Below are positions 18,073 to 26,870 of a DNA stretch of 64,000 bases, piece by piece. The stretch covers positions 800,001-864,000 of the forward strand of contig NZ_CP118611.1 in the NCBI RefSeq assembly GCF_028993555.1. The letters are read 5' to 3'. This DNA is from Ensifer adhaerens (lineage in GTDB: Bacteria > Pseudomonadota > Alphaproteobacteria > Rhizobiales > Rhizobiaceae). Every line of letters begins with the position of its first letter. The first letter of the stretch is position 1. A program made the position numbers and the translations under genes. The notes under the pieces were generated by a model. That model saw nothing but the letters and a program-made list of their open reading frames with translations, ran no database searches and was not told the DNA's origin.

Positions 18073-18461
18073 ATGAGCGCGCTCGGCGCAAAGAGCGAGG
18101 CGGCGTTGCGGGCAGCGATGGCACGGCTGCTCGATGGCCGCCCCGAGCGCACAGATGAGGCGCTCACCGTCTCCAATCTGGCGTACGAAGCCGCCGTCAG
18201 CCGGGCGACGGCGAATAGTGCGGTCGGCCTTCTCGCCGAGTTCCGCACTGCCGAATCCCGCCCACGGCGATCACTACTCAAAGCCCTCAAGGAGCGCGTC
18301 CGCGCGCTCAAGCCGAGCTTCGAGCCATGCGCGGGACCGAGATCGCCGAATTGCGCGGCCTCGTCCACACGCCCGCCCCGTACAGCCAGGTGCTGACGCT
18401 GCAGGACGCCGGCCGGAATGCCGTCATCGAGAGGATCTGCGGCACTGGCCCATTCCGGTAA
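18073..18461 (+). pseudogene. Frameshifted plasmid/transposon-associated HTH protein remnant
   Basis: From ATG 18073 the frame encodes SEAALRAAMARLLDG...ALTVSNLAYEAAVSRATAN, a helix-turn-helix like those in small proteins of mobile elements. Near 18310 the frame is lost; continuing one base out of phase gives KAELRAMRGTEIAELRGLVHT to a stop at 18459-18461, the coiled-coil tail expected for the same protein. A single-base deletion in CTCAAGCCGAGC would explain it. The remnant is about 130 codons. It lies directly upstream of ardC in what seems to be an old mobile region. Confidence 0.65.
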
Positions 18462-18726
18462 CGCCGGGGTTTCCCCCTGAATCGCGCCACGAGACGACGC
18501 TGGCTGAGAGGCGCGCATCATCCCGGCCGTTTTCTTCCGCGCGGCCGATCATGGCATGCGCCTCCTTAAGCTCGCCCGTCGAGGCAGGGCTCGGGTGTGG
18601 CAGACGCTACCAGCCCGTCAACCCTGTTCCGCACCAGCACCGAGAACAGGGTATGACGGGCAGGCTCCCCGCGTCTGCCCCTGCCGCCTCGCCCTCGACG
18701 GAGAGGGCGAACTGAAGGAGGCACCC

Positions 18727-19644
18727 ATGACCACAGATCGCACACGCAAAACACCCGTCGATATCTACGAGCGCGTCACCAGCCAGATTATCGCTGCCAT
18801 CGAGGCCGGCGCTGGCGACTACCGGATGCCTTGGCATCACGACGGATCGGCCATCACCACACCCGTCAATATCGCCTCAACCAAGACCTACCGCGGCATC
18901 AACATTCTCTCACTTTGGGCCGCGGCGCACGCGGCGGGCTACCCCACCGGCATCTGGGGCACCTACCGCCAATGGCAGGCGCTCGGCGCCCAGGTTCGCA
19001 AGGGCGAGCACGGCCACCTTGTGGTGTTCTGGAAGGCCAGCGATCGCGACAAAGCGGATGACCAAGACGGCGATCGCGAAACTGACGAGCCCGCACGCCG
19101 CATGTTCGCTCGCGGCTATTCGGTTTTTAACTGCGCCCAAGTCGACGGCTACACACCGCCCGTGATGCCGGTGTTGGCCGAGGCTGAGCGGATCGATCGG
19201 GCCGAACGGTTCTGCGCGGCTCTCGGCATCGACATCCGCCACGGCGGCTCGCAGGCCTATTACCGCCCGGCTACGGACCAGGTGCAGATGCCAAGATTCG
19301 CGTGCTTCCGCGACGCGGTCGCCTACTACGCCGTGCTGCTCCATGAATGCGGGCATGCTTCTGGCGCCAGCCACCGCCTGGGCCGCGATCTCTCCGGACG
19401 TTTTGGGACGGCTGCCTATGCGATGGAGGAATGCACGGTCGAGCTCTTGAGTGCGATGATTTGCGCCGACTTGGGCCTCAGCGTCGAGCCGCGGCCCGAC
19501 CATGCCCGCTACATTGCCTCGTGGATCGAGGTGATGAATTCCGACAGGCGCGCAATCTTCACTGCCGCCAGCAAAGCCCAGGAGATCGCCGACTGGATGC
19601 ATGCACAACAGGCCCAGCAGGATGAGGCCCGGGGCGCCGCATAG
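18727..19644 (+). CDS. ardC: ArdC-family antirestriction protein
   Basis: A 305-residue protein starting at ATG 18727 with AAGGAGG 7 nt upstream. The N-terminal half is the ArdC single-strand DNA-binding domain (DIYERVTSQIIAAIEAGAG, PVNIASTKTYRGINILSLW, WGTYRQWQALGAQVRKGE). The C-terminal half is a zinc-metallopeptidase-like domain with HECGH at 206-210. ArdC proteins on conjugative plasmids protect incoming DNA from type I restriction in the new host. Its presence with tra and virB genes fits a self-transmissible plasmid. The frame runs upstream to 18556 without family-like sequence, so the downstream start is preferred. Confidence 0.92.
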   Translation: MTTDRTRKTPVDIYERVTSQIIAAIEAGAGDYRMPWHHDGSAITTPVNIASTKTYRGINILSLWAAAHAAGYPTGIWGTYRQWQALGAQVRKGEHGHLVVFWKASDRDKADDQDGDRETDEPARRMFARGYSVFNCAQVDGYTPPVMPVLAEAERIDRAERFCAALGIDIRHGGSQAYYRPATDQVQMPRFACFRDAVAYYAVLLHECGHASGASHRLGRDLSGRFGTAAYAMEECTVELLSAMICADLGLSVEPRPDHARYIASWIEVMNSDRRAIFTAASKAQEIADWMHAQQAQQDEARGAA

Positions 19645-20097
19645 GCGCCCCTTTCAAGAAGAACAGCCAAGGATCATCACCTTGCGAGCGAAAAGTTGCG
19701 AGGTGATGCTTGGGAGGGCCGGCCGCGGCGGCAGGGAAGCAGTTTTCGAATTGCCGGTTGCCGACAGCGCGGCAATCGGCCAGAAAGGACGTCCGGCAAA
19801 GCGAGCTCTGTTGGCTCGCCGCATGACGGCCTCTGCTTTCTGGCAGCCTTTAGCGGAAAAGAAGTTGCCGAGGATGCAATGGGCTGTGGCTCGTGGCGCC
19901 GTGCGCTTTCTCTGTCCGTAGAATCTGCATCTATCGTTTGACTGAGATTGATTTCGACCAGATTGAGCGGCGCTACCGGAAAGGCAGTGCCTGTTTTTGA
20001 ACTTTACGAAATGAACGCCTTCATTTGCTGCTTCCTTCACCATCTAACGAGCTTGCTCTGAACAAAGACAATAACCATCCCTCCTGCAGTCTGGCGA
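19645..20097. other. Intergenic region, no supported gene
   Basis: About 450 bp between ardC and the DUF1173 gene, which converge here. Open frames exist on both strands but have no family resemblance, signal or good start site. Nothing else recognisable was seen. Confidence 0.4.
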
Positions 20098-21288
20098 TCA
20101 CGGCAATTTCGGCATGTCCCCCTCGGCGATGCACCAAATCCAAGGTGTCATCTCTGGTCTCGCCTCGATCATTTCCGCCAATGCCCGCTGGTAGTCCCCA
20201 CTTGCACCGGCCGGGATGATGAACATCGCGACCGGGGAGGGCCGCTTTTCCGGCAAGGTGACCGACACGATTGGTTGCTCCTGCTGGAGATTGAAGCGTA
20301 GCCCTTTGACGAACTTGCGTCGCAGCGCAGCCAGTTTCTCCAGGAGATACCGTTCGTGGACGCTATCAAATGGGATCCAGTTCTCGTTCACCACCATCAT
20401 CGCCACTTCTTCGACGGCAGCGACCCCGGATGCCGCAATCCCAAATGTCGCAATCATAACGAGATGCAGCTCATCGTTCGAACGCCATAACTCCAGTTCC
20501 GTTTCGTATTTGGCGTTGAGCCGTTTCCATGCTTCGTGTTCAAGCATGAGGGGAAAGGGTAGATGCCGAAGCGCGATCCGATGCCCCACGCGTGCGGGTA
20601 TGAACTCCTTCACTTCCGCCACTGCGATCATCAGTTTGCGCGGTCCTGTCCCGGACGCTAGCGCACCGGCAAGTGCGGTCGCTCGGCGCGCGGCAATTGC
20701 TTCCTTGTCCTCCTGACGGAAAGTTTCCGGCACAAACAGCATATCGCTGAGCTGACCGCCACGAGTCGTCATTTGCGACGCGGCGTTCATGAGGCTCGTG
20801 CGGACCCGACCCCAGCCGCGCCTTCCGGCCCAGGAGCAACGCCATTCGGTCAATTCACCCATTTCCCACAGGTAGTGCAACATTGCGCGCAACGATAGCT
20901 TCTGCGGCTCACTGCGAATGGCGCGCTCTGACGGACCCGCCGATTGAGATGCGGCCGGTCGCGGACCTTTCTTCGTCATCGAAAAATCTATCTTCAAGAT
21001 TGCGCGGCCGTTCGCATCGACCTGGATGGCATTGCCGATTAAAGGACCGAGGCCGGACAACTCGTAAGGGGGGGTGTAGGAGGGGCAAGCCGGGTCGTGA
21101 TCGCGCCCGGAAAGCGGCATGCGTTTGACGAAATGCTGGCCCTCAAGTTGCGCGATATACATCGGAACCGGCGGCTCCTTGCACTGACAATGCGGCCGGA
21201 GCCCCTGTTCGTAAGCACGTGGAAGAATAGCCTGGAATTCGTTCGATTCCTCTTCGAACGACCTGTCGCCGATCAGAAACCGTCGCAC
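20098..21288 (-). CDS. DUF1173 domain-containing plasmid protein
   Basis: A 396-residue protein of a family carried on rhizobial and agrobacterial plasmids. The N-terminus MRRFLIGDRSFEEES is followed by a Cys/His-rich patch (PHCQCKEPPVPMYIA, then HDPACPSY) that may bind zinc, and the C-terminal half is an alpha/beta domain with VSVTLPEKRPSPVAMFI. GTG 21288 was chosen because GGAG lies about 8 nt upstream; the longer TTG start at 21312 has no ribosome site. The function is unknown; a link to conjugation is inferred from its distribution and from the operator at 21360, which matches the one in front of traC. Confidence 0.8.
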   Translation of the reverse strand: MRRFLIGDRSFEEESNEFQAILPRAYEQGLRPHCQCKEPPVPMYIAQLEGQHFVKRMPLSGRDHDPACPSYTPPYELSGLGPLIGNAIQVDANGRAILKIDFSMTKKGPRPAASQSAGPSERAIRSEPQKLSLRAMLHYLWEMGELTEWRCSWAGRRGWGRVRTSLMNAASQMTTRGGQLSDMLFVPETFRQEDKEAIAARRATALAGALASGTGPRKLMIAVAEVKEFIPARVGHRIALRHLPFPLMLEHEAWKRLNAKYETELELWRSNDELHLVMIATFGIAASGVAAVEEVAMMVVNENWIPFDSVHERYLLEKLAALRRKFVKGLRFNLQQEQPIVSVTLPEKRPSPVAMFIIPAGASGDYQRALAEMIEARPEMTPWIWCIAEGDMPKLP

Positions 21289-21359
21289 GTTGCATCTCCG
21301 CCGCCCATCCAAGGGGCCTGTAAGGGTCGGTCACGATGTAGCACGGATCTGTCGTGCAG

Positions 21360-21379
21360 ACTATCTGAAATATGATAGT
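21360..21379. promoter_or_regulatory. Palindromic operator, copy 1 (ACTATC-N8-GATAGT)
   Basis: ACTATC and GATAGT form perfect 6-bp arms around an 8-bp spacer, about 70 bp upstream of the DUF1173 start. In the 21 bp from 21360 to 21380, 18 positions equal the site upstream of traC (26846). A third related site precedes rctA. It is most likely bound by the RctA-type repressor. Confidence 0.65.
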
Positions 21380-21624
21380 ATAGAGTGGGACGCCGTGCAA
21401 CAACGGTGGAGGAAGATGTTTTTCTGCGAAAGCACGCGTCCGAAGATATCGGCGGAAACACGCTCGGCTACGAGCGCTCTCCGGGCGTCATGTCGGACAG
21501 AGACAATGCGAATACGCTTAAACAAAACGGCCCGTCGGCTGCATCTGTCACAGCTAAAGCGCAGTGAACCGACAACAGCACAGCGTGTTGCCGACGTCAC
21601 GGGTTGTCACCTCGTCGTTAGCGC

Positions 21625-21864
21625 TCAACCTTGACGACGATAGCGCGGTTGCTCGCGCCCGCTCTCCATGAAGTCTTCACTCATGCCGCGGGCCAGCGCT
21701 GCCTTCAGCGACGACCACGGCTCGCCCGCCTCGATATGCGGGCGGACAATGAGAGCATCGCCCTCTTGCGCGATCTCTACGCGTTCGAGGTTGAAGCGGT
21801 ATTCCTTCGGCAGGCGGACGGCCTGGGAGTTTCCGAAATGGAATACCCGTGCAAGATGGGGCAT
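21625..21864 (-). CDS. VapB/MazE-type antitoxin without a partner toxin
   Basis: A 79-residue protein with an AbrB/SpoVT swapped-hairpin fold at the N-terminus: ARVFHFGNSQAVRLPKEYRF, then EGDALIVRP. The C-terminal tail, SLKAALARGMSEDFM, is the usual toxin-binding part. GGAGG lies 6 nt upstream of the ATG. Normally a vapC PIN gene follows with overlap; the 330 bp downstream (to 21289) encode no PIN-like protein, so it appears to be an orphan. It may regulate its own promoter or neutralise a toxin elsewhere. Confidence 0.82.
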   Translation of the reverse strand: MPHLARVFHFGNSQAVRLPKEYRFNLERVEIAQEGDALIVRPHIEAGEPWSSLKAALARGMSEDFMESGREQPRYRRQG

Positions 21865-22564
21865 GGTCGCCTCCGTTATGTATCTACAGAGGCGTATATA
21901 CGGCTTTTTGACCCTCAGTCCAGGAAGGACGGGTCACTCGCATCCGGCGATCTGCCCGAGCGGGCACTGTTTCGCCGGCGAGCCGACTGCACGAAGCCTG
22001 CACCAGTCTTCGCGCCTTGACGACCTGACGATCCCTTGCGTTCGGTGAGTTCTCGCGGGCAGGAGCTTCACTGCTCGGCGCTATATACCGCGCTGGGCTC
22101 GAAAGCGTTGCAGATCCAGAAGCGTGACGCCCTCGGCGATCAGGCAGGTCGGCGACCCCGGATATCGTCAAGCGATGCCAGCCCGGATTGCTCAGGACCG
22201 ACTGATCGAAGCAGACGGGTAATCTGTCGGGGGACTGTGCTCCTGCCAAGACCGGACGGCGGCAAGATTGTCGAAGATCGACTTGTTCGATCTCGGCGGG
22301 GCCTAGCGTCTCGAGATATTGCAGTACGGCTTTCCGGCAATATGGTCCACCGCTGTCGTCTCAACGTGCACCCGAGAGATGTGGCGGCAGTCGACGCTCC
22401 TTGCTGCTTTCGATTGGCAGAGATGGGCGAGGGGGCACAGCGCAAACCGATGTGATGTGCCCACGTTGCAATGTGCCGGCGGTCTTAAACAGTGCCGAAC
22501 CGGGTGGCCTGAACGGTCTGTCACCGGCTTCGGTTGCAACAAGACCATTCCCGTTTCTATGTCG
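21865..22564. other. Intergenic region, no supported gene
   Basis: About 700 bp. It contains the antitoxin promoter at its left end. Several open frames exist on both strands, but none has a good start, family motif or consistent composition; together with the two repeats to the right it looks like decayed mobile-element sequence. Confidence 0.35.
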
Positions 22565-22607
22565 CCCTTTAGTCGACCGCCTGCTTTCGCGGTCAACCCC
22601 TAAAGGG
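22565..22607. repeat. Nested stem-loop (CCCTTTAG/CTAAAGGG with inner GACCGC/GCGGTC)
   Basis: The outer arms (22565-22572 and 22600-22607) and inner arms (22575-22580 and 22589-22594) are both perfect, so the segment can fold into a two-part hairpin. It directly abuts the 132-bp inverted-repeat element starting at 22613. It may be a protein-binding site or a terminator. Confidence 0.5.
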
Positions 22608-22612
22608 GTACG

Positions 22613-22744
22613 TCTCGCACGAAAATTCAGCGAAATTCGATTTGGATTCTTCATGCGGGCTTCTTGCACTTCTTCCGGCAAGCGGGACGAAGCGCGCCCG
22701 CCTATTTGCGGAAAATAGAATTTTCGCAGAATTTTCGTGCGAGA
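22613..22744. repeat. 132-bp element bounded by 16-bp perfect inverted repeats
   Basis: TCTCGCACGAAAATTC (22613-22628) and its exact reverse complement (22729-22744) bound the segment. Similarity continues inward for about 15 bp more: GCGAAATTCGATT on the left against GCGAAAATTCTATT read inward from the right. It ends 72 bp before the DUF736 start. Such small elements with long terminal inverted repeats can be MITEs, or paired binding sites for a plasmid protein. No flanking target duplication was obvious. Confidence 0.6.
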
Positions 22745-22816
22745 TGACCGCAGCAGATCGGCCGTCTCTTCGCGCGTCATCGGGAATGGTCCCGAGCAAC
22801 CGAAGGAGACAATACC

Positions 22817-23140
22817 ATGGCAACCACGATCGCAGCTCTGACGCAGAAGACCGATGGCACTCTCGAGGGCGTCTTCGCCACGATCCGGGTCAACGCCCCT
22901 ATCGCCATCATCCCCAACGCCAACAAGGCAAGCGAAGAAGCCCCCGACTACCGCGTCATTCACCGCAAGACCGGCTTTGAAATCGGCGCGGCCTGGAACC
23001 GTATCGCCCGCCAGACCGGAGAGGAGTACCTCTCGGTGAAGCTGGAGGCTCCGGAGATCGGAGTGATCTTCGGTAACCTTGCGCAGGCGCCGGGCGGTGA
23101 TCCGAACCGCAAGGTGATCCTCTGGAATAATCCGAACTGA
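22817..23140 (+). CDS. DUF736 domain-containing plasmid protein
   Basis: A 107-residue protein with the DUF736 pattern: LEGVFATIRVNAPIAIIPN, DYRVIHRKTGFEIGAAW, then LSVKLEAPEIGVIFGNL and a C-terminal LIW-like strand. AAGGAG lies 8 nt upstream of the ATG. Family members are small cytoplasmic proteins found almost only on alphaproteobacterial plasmids and integrative elements close to conjugation genes; their function is not established. The gene is followed by a perfect 15-bp hairpin, so it is probably its own transcription unit with an upstream inverted-repeat control region. Confidence 0.92.
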   Translation: MATTIAALTQKTDGTLEGVFATIRVNAPIAIIPNANKASEEAPDYRVIHRKTGFEIGAAWNRIARQTGEEYLSVKLEAPEIGVIFGNLAQAPGGDPNRKVILWNNPN

Positions 23141-23218
23141 TCCGCCAACGCCGGTCGCGACCAATCGGGACCGGCGCCCTGAACGCGTTCGGCCCAAGCG
23201 GACTGTTCATGGTCGATA

Positions 23219-23253
23219 GGACCCGGTGCGGGCATCGAGCCCGCACCGGGTCC
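23219..23253 (+). terminator. Perfect 15-bp hairpin downstream of DUF736 gene
   Basis: GGACCCGGTGCGGGC (23219-23233) and GCCCGCACCGGGTCC (23239-23253) are exact inverted copies around ATCGA. It begins 78 bp after the DUF736 stop. There is no U-tract, but the stem is very stable. Confidence 0.7.
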
Positions 23254-23472
23254 GCTACCCCTGCCACACGAGATCAAAAACTATCTGCTCAGGGAGCCAA
23301 GTCTGTCACGAGCAATCCTGCCGCCTCAAGGACGAGTGGTCCCCCCGAAATGCTTCGCATTTTGGCTCCCCCGCCCGCCGGCTCCGCCGGTCGCGTCCCG
23401 CGATCCTTGACCCAGCCCGATCCTCGCGACCACCGGGCGCCATCTTTCACATTATCCAAGGAGATGACGGCA

Positions 23473-23640
23473 ATGACGGTTGCACTGGAAGACCAAATCG
23501 AGGAACTGCGCCGCGAGCTGAACTGCTGCGACCCGGCCGAGCGCGCTCAGATCGCAGCGGAGCTCGAACTGGCACTGGCGGAATTGGAAGTGGCAATCGC
23601 CGAACAGGAGGGCCGCATCGATGCCAAGCCTCCCTTCTAA
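23473..23640 (+). CDS. Small acidic helical protein, 55 residues
   Basis: The frame from ATG 23473 has AAGGAG 9 nt upstream and encodes a helix-rich protein: MTVALEDQIEELRREL, a CCDPAER hinge, then a long Ala/Glu/Leu helix. It would form a helical hairpin or coiled coil. An in-frame ATG at 23464 is too close to the ribosome site. Similar small proteins often accompany DUF736 on rhizobial plasmids (from memory, not verified), but no function is known. A second short frame at 23655-23732 (25 codons) follows it and is not separately supported. Confidence 0.6.
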   Translation: MTVALEDQIEELRRELNCCDPAERAQIAAELELALAELEVAIAEQEGRIDAKPPF

Positions 23641-24379
23641 GGGAGGCCATAGCTATGTCTAGACCGCTGACGGCGCGCTTTGGGACAGTCTGCATCCTGT
23701 CGAATGGTCGGACGGGGCTCGTTGAGGTCTGAATAGTTCGGTACAAGGCAAATTGCGCGGTCTTGCGGATGGTCAGCTCTTCAGGAAACGGCAGGACGTT
23801 GGTTACGATTGATCCGCAGGGCTTCGGCTTCGTTTGCCGTCGGGACGACCTTCGCAGGTGGAGCAGGTCGCCTCACGTCACTACCGGGACGGGTCGTCGG
23901 TTATATCAAGTCGCATGCAACAAACGCCAGTTTCCGTGACGGTTCTCATTGGCAGAAAAGACATCGGTGCCAAGCGGCGTGCATTGAAGGCAACGTGTTC
24001 CGCTAACTCAGTGGCATAAGGGGCCCCGAATTTTCACGGACTATCTATTTGGGGTTCACCGGTCCCAACTCGACCGATTACGCGGGACACTACCCTCGGG
24101 CTCATTGACTTCGATCCGATTCTCGCCTTCGAGCCGTTCGCTGAAGATAACGACATTCGCCCCACCCCCCAAGGACATTTCCGCTCGCGTCTCGAACATA
24201 ACTTGGCTCGCATCGGCTGGCGCTGCCGTCTCTCAAGCCGGATGCCCCTTTCTGGGTTACTTCGCCGTAGACGTCGTAGACGGTCATGCACAACTCTGTT
24301 CGAACGGGTCTCCTTCCCAGCCTCGATGCGCCCGCGTTCGGCCGGCGCAGTAAGCATGAGTACGGCTTGGCGTGGAACG
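23641..24379. other. Intergenic region, no supported gene
   Basis: About 740 bp between the small helical protein and the end of traG. A 25-codon frame at 23655-23732 follows GGGAGG and may be a fragment. On the minus strand, frames at 24034-24393 and 24102-24293 lack recognisable features. Confidence 0.35.
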
Positions 24380-26293
24380 TTAAACCTGGACAAAGCGGTT
24401 TGCCTTAGCTGCCTGATCCATATCCTTCCGCCGAAAATAGATCGCGCGCCCGCAACGGATCGGGCTATGACCTTGCACGATAATGATCTGTTCGTCCTTG
24501 CGCATCGACTGGGTGATTTCGTGTGGCATGATCAGCGACCGGCGCTGGAAATTTACGCTTTCGGATTGGCGGGCCCTGGCGGTTTTTGTGTCCCAGCCAA
24601 CGTTACGGGAACTCCTCTTCACCTCGACCGTCATCTCACCGCATTGGGCGGAGACGTTGCGCGCCGTGTCCAGCGCTTTGACCGCGGCATAGCTCGTGAA
24701 GGCGCAGCCGTCGATCCACGACGTCGCGCCATCCCTCCCGAAATGCCGCTCCAGCTGGCCGACCGATTGGTACATCAGCATCATTGAGATGCCGTACTTT
24801 CGGCCGCGGTCGCGCGCCTCTTCCATAACGCGCATGTATCCCAGAAGATCGACCTCATCGAGCATGAACAACGCGCGACGCTTGAAGCCGCCATCGGCGT
24901 GGATCATGGCATTGATCAGTGAGCCGATGATCACGCGGCCGATGCTCGGATAGGAGCGCAGGATCGATGCCGGGATGTTGAGGAAGACGTCCTTCTTGCC
25001 CGAGACGATGTCACTCGATTTGAAAGCATTGCCACAGACGAGTGCGGCGTAGCTGTCGAGCGACAGCCACTGGCAGTCCTTCGATGCTGTCGAGTAGACG
25101 CCTGAAAACGTCTGCTCGGTCATGTTGGTGAAAACGCCGAGGGTCTCGCGGATGAAGGCCGATTGCGAGTGCTCCTGAATGTCGCGCAGCATCGCCAGCA
25201 CCGAGGGCTCCGGCTCGGAGACGATCTGCCGAAGACTGCGCAAGGTTCGCCGCCCTTCATATTCCGGCGACAGCATCACGTGCGCGAGCAGGCCGGTCAG
25301 GAGATTGTGTGCTTGGTTCTGGAAGTAGGAACCGCTCGAGCTTTCGAAGCGCACGCTCTCCGACAAGAGCATGTGGGCAATGCCGACGATGTCTTCTTCC
25401 TTTCGTCGCGAGTTCTCGACCCCGTCGAGCACGTTGAAGCCCATGATCGGGTTCGTCGGATCAAGCACCATCACCTCGCGGTCGAGCACGCGGGTTCGGT
25501 GCTGGATCACCATGGGCGCGACCTCGGTGGAAGGGTCGAGGCAGATCAGCGGCCCGGTATAACGCAGTGCCGTCGGCACGACATTGCTTGTGGTCTTGTA
25601 TCCACCCGAGCCGGCGAAGAAGAGCATATGCGTGGAGTCAAAATCCTGTTTGTAGGTGAGCAGCGGGGCCTTGCCGCCCCGGCCCCATGTCGCCCGATCA
25701 TTTGGATCGAAGGACAGTTCATGGACGATGTCCTTGTCGACGCGGTAGCGCTCACCGACGACGATCTCGCCGTCCGGCGGAAACAGTTTTCCCGCCGCCG
25801 ACATAGGCAGCCAATCCGCGTCCCCGAAGGCGCCGCGCCTGGCGCGCTTTACCGGTTCGGGGACCACAGCGGAAACGCGCGCGGCCGCAGCCACGGCCAT
25901 GAAGCCAACGACTGCGCTGACGACAGCGACCATGTCGAGATAGGACAGCGCCCGATCCCATGATAGCGCGCCGCTTTCCACGGATGGGGATAGTCGGCCG
26001 AATTCACGCAGCGCGTAAAGGCAGGCGATTGTCAAAAAACAAACGAGGCTCGCCATGGCTACCGGCCTTCGCCGGTGCAACGGCAAGGCCCAAACGGTCA
26101 ACAGGCCTGCGAGCGGCCCGAGCAAAAACGGTACTAGCGGTGAGGCTCGTAGAAACCAGTATGCCGCCTTCCCGGACAGTCCGGCGGCGAGCACCGACCA
26201 GCGCCAGCCCACGACATAGACCGCAAAGGCGGTGACAGCGACGGGCAAGAGAATGAGCAAAAGGCTCGGATGCGGTTTTGACTTCAGTGCCAT
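24380..26293 (-). CDS. traG: TraG/VirD4-type coupling protein
   Basis: A 637-residue inner-membrane ATPase. The N-terminus has four hydrophobic segments in two pairs (about 9-30, 45-70, 77-95, 118-140). The cytoplasmic motor domain starts near 150; Walker A is AGSGGYKTT (227-235) and Walker B is ALFMLDEVDLLG. Further TraG-type markers are LICLDPSTEVAPMV, SGSYFQNQAHNLLTGLL and SMMLMYQSVGQLERHFG. It links the TraA-bound DNA strand to the type IV secretion channel. Its start overlaps the traD stop as TAATG, so the two are translationally coupled in the order traC-traD-traG. Confidence 0.96.
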   Translation of the reverse strand: MALKSKPHPSLLLILLPVAVTAFAVYVVGWRWSVLAAGLSGKAAYWFLRASPLVPFLLGPLAGLLTVWALPLHRRRPVAMASLVCFLTIACLYALREFGRLSPSVESGALSWDRALSYLDMVAVVSAVVGFMAVAAAARVSAVVPEPVKRARRGAFGDADWLPMSAAGKLFPPDGEIVVGERYRVDKDIVHELSFDPNDRATWGRGGKAPLLTYKQDFDSTHMLFFAGSGGYKTTSNVVPTALRYTGPLICLDPSTEVAPMVIQHRTRVLDREVMVLDPTNPIMGFNVLDGVENSRRKEEDIVGIAHMLLSESVRFESSSGSYFQNQAHNLLTGLLAHVMLSPEYEGRRTLRSLRQIVSEPEPSVLAMLRDIQEHSQSAFIRETLGVFTNMTEQTFSGVYSTASKDCQWLSLDSYAALVCGNAFKSSDIVSGKKDVFLNIPASILRSYPSIGRVIIGSLINAMIHADGGFKRRALFMLDEVDLLGYMRVMEEARDRGRKYGISMMLMYQSVGQLERHFGRDGATSWIDGCAFTSYAAVKALDTARNVSAQCGEMTVEVKRSSRNVGWDTKTARARQSESVNFQRRSLIMPHEITQSMRKDEQIIIVQGHSPIRCGRAIYFRRKDMDQAAKANRFVQV

Positions 26294-26523
26294 TACGCCG
26301 TCTCCGCGATACGAGGTGATCCGTCCTTTGACGCGGGAATCTTGAATGCTTCCTCACCGATATCGCGCAGGCGCCGATGCTCGGCAGTGCCCGGCACGAC
26401 GCTTGCAAGTTCGATGAGACCGCCGAGTAGAAACGCCCGGTCGGCCTTCGTGAGACCCGCTCTCGCAACAATGCCACCGAGCAGGGTTTTCTCGCGGGAC
26501 TCGCGCTTTCGTTCACTCGTCAT
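26293..26523 (-). CDS. traD: Conjugal transfer protein TraD
   Basis: A 76-residue cytoplasmic protein starting MTSERKRESREKTLLGGIVARAGL, matching the small TraD of Ti and rhizobial plasmids (it is not the F-plasmid TraD). The middle TKADRAFLLGGLIELASVV is the conserved core. The start at 26523 lies inside the end of traC (11-bp overlap) and the stop overlaps the traG start, so it is the middle gene of a tightly coupled operon. Its role in the relaxosome or in coupling is required for transfer in related plasmids but not defined mechanistically. Confidence 0.93.
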   Translation of the reverse strand: MTSERKRESREKTLLGGIVARAGLTKADRAFLLGGLIELASVVPGTAEHRRLRDIGEEAFKIPASKDGSPRIAETA

Positions 26524-26803
26524 GAGAAACCTCCGCCGTCGTTCCAGACCCGCCACTTGCCTGTCGACGCGGCAAAGCAGTCGAGCCAAAGGCCCCTTCC
26601 TTCTCTCCTTTGCGAAATCGAGCAGCGATCTCCCCGAAGACCGCGTCAAGTTCCTCGTCAGTGATCTCCATTTCCGCCAGACCTGATTTTGTTGCGGCAC
26701 GCGCAAACCGCTCAGCGGATTTTACTATCAGCGTTCGTTTACGATCACGCAGCTTCTCGATCTGGGCGTCGATATCGGAAATCGATGATTTTGTCGCCAT
26801 CAT
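26513..26803 (-). CDS. traC: Conjugal transfer protein TraC
   Basis: A 96-residue protein starting MMATKSSISDIDAQIEKLRDR, with a helical N-terminus and the conserved MEITDEELDAVFGEIAARFR segment. It belongs to the Ti/rhizobial TraC family, accessory relaxosome proteins thought to bind near oriT. AAGGA lies 6 nt upstream of ATG 26803. The promoter 40-65 bp upstream has a perfect TATAAT hexamer (26846-26841, minus strand), and the palindromic operator at 26846 lies directly over the spacer, so the operon is probably repressed when the operator is occupied. Confidence 0.93.
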   Translation of the reverse strand: MMATKSSISDIDAQIEKLRDRKRTLIVKSAERFARAATKSGLAEMEITDEELDAVFGEIAARFRKGEKEGAFGSTALPRRQASGGSGTTAEVSHDE

Positions 26804-26840
26804 GGTGTCCTTCCGTGTTTGAGAAATCTGACTTGCGTCG

Positions 26841-26870
26841 ATTATACTGTCTGTAAAATGATAGTAAACT
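26841..26870 (-). promoter_or_regulatory. traC promoter with embedded operator, copy 2
   Basis: On the minus strand, TTTACT and TATAAT are spaced by 16 bp. The palindrome ACTGTC-N8-GATAGT (26846-26865, plus strand) fills the spacer and touches both hexamers, the geometry of direct repression. The TATAAT and the half-site next to it recur at rctA, and the palindrome recurs upstream of DUF1173. Confidence 0.72.

Noticed and set aside
22361..23197. Minus-strand frame of 278 codons across DUF736
   Set aside because: Antisense to the well-supported DUF736 gene and through the inverted-repeat element; no family character.
24034..24393. Minus-strand frames after traG as small plasmid proteins
   Set aside because: Arg-rich products without family motifs or ribosome sites; overlapping alternative frames are equally poor.
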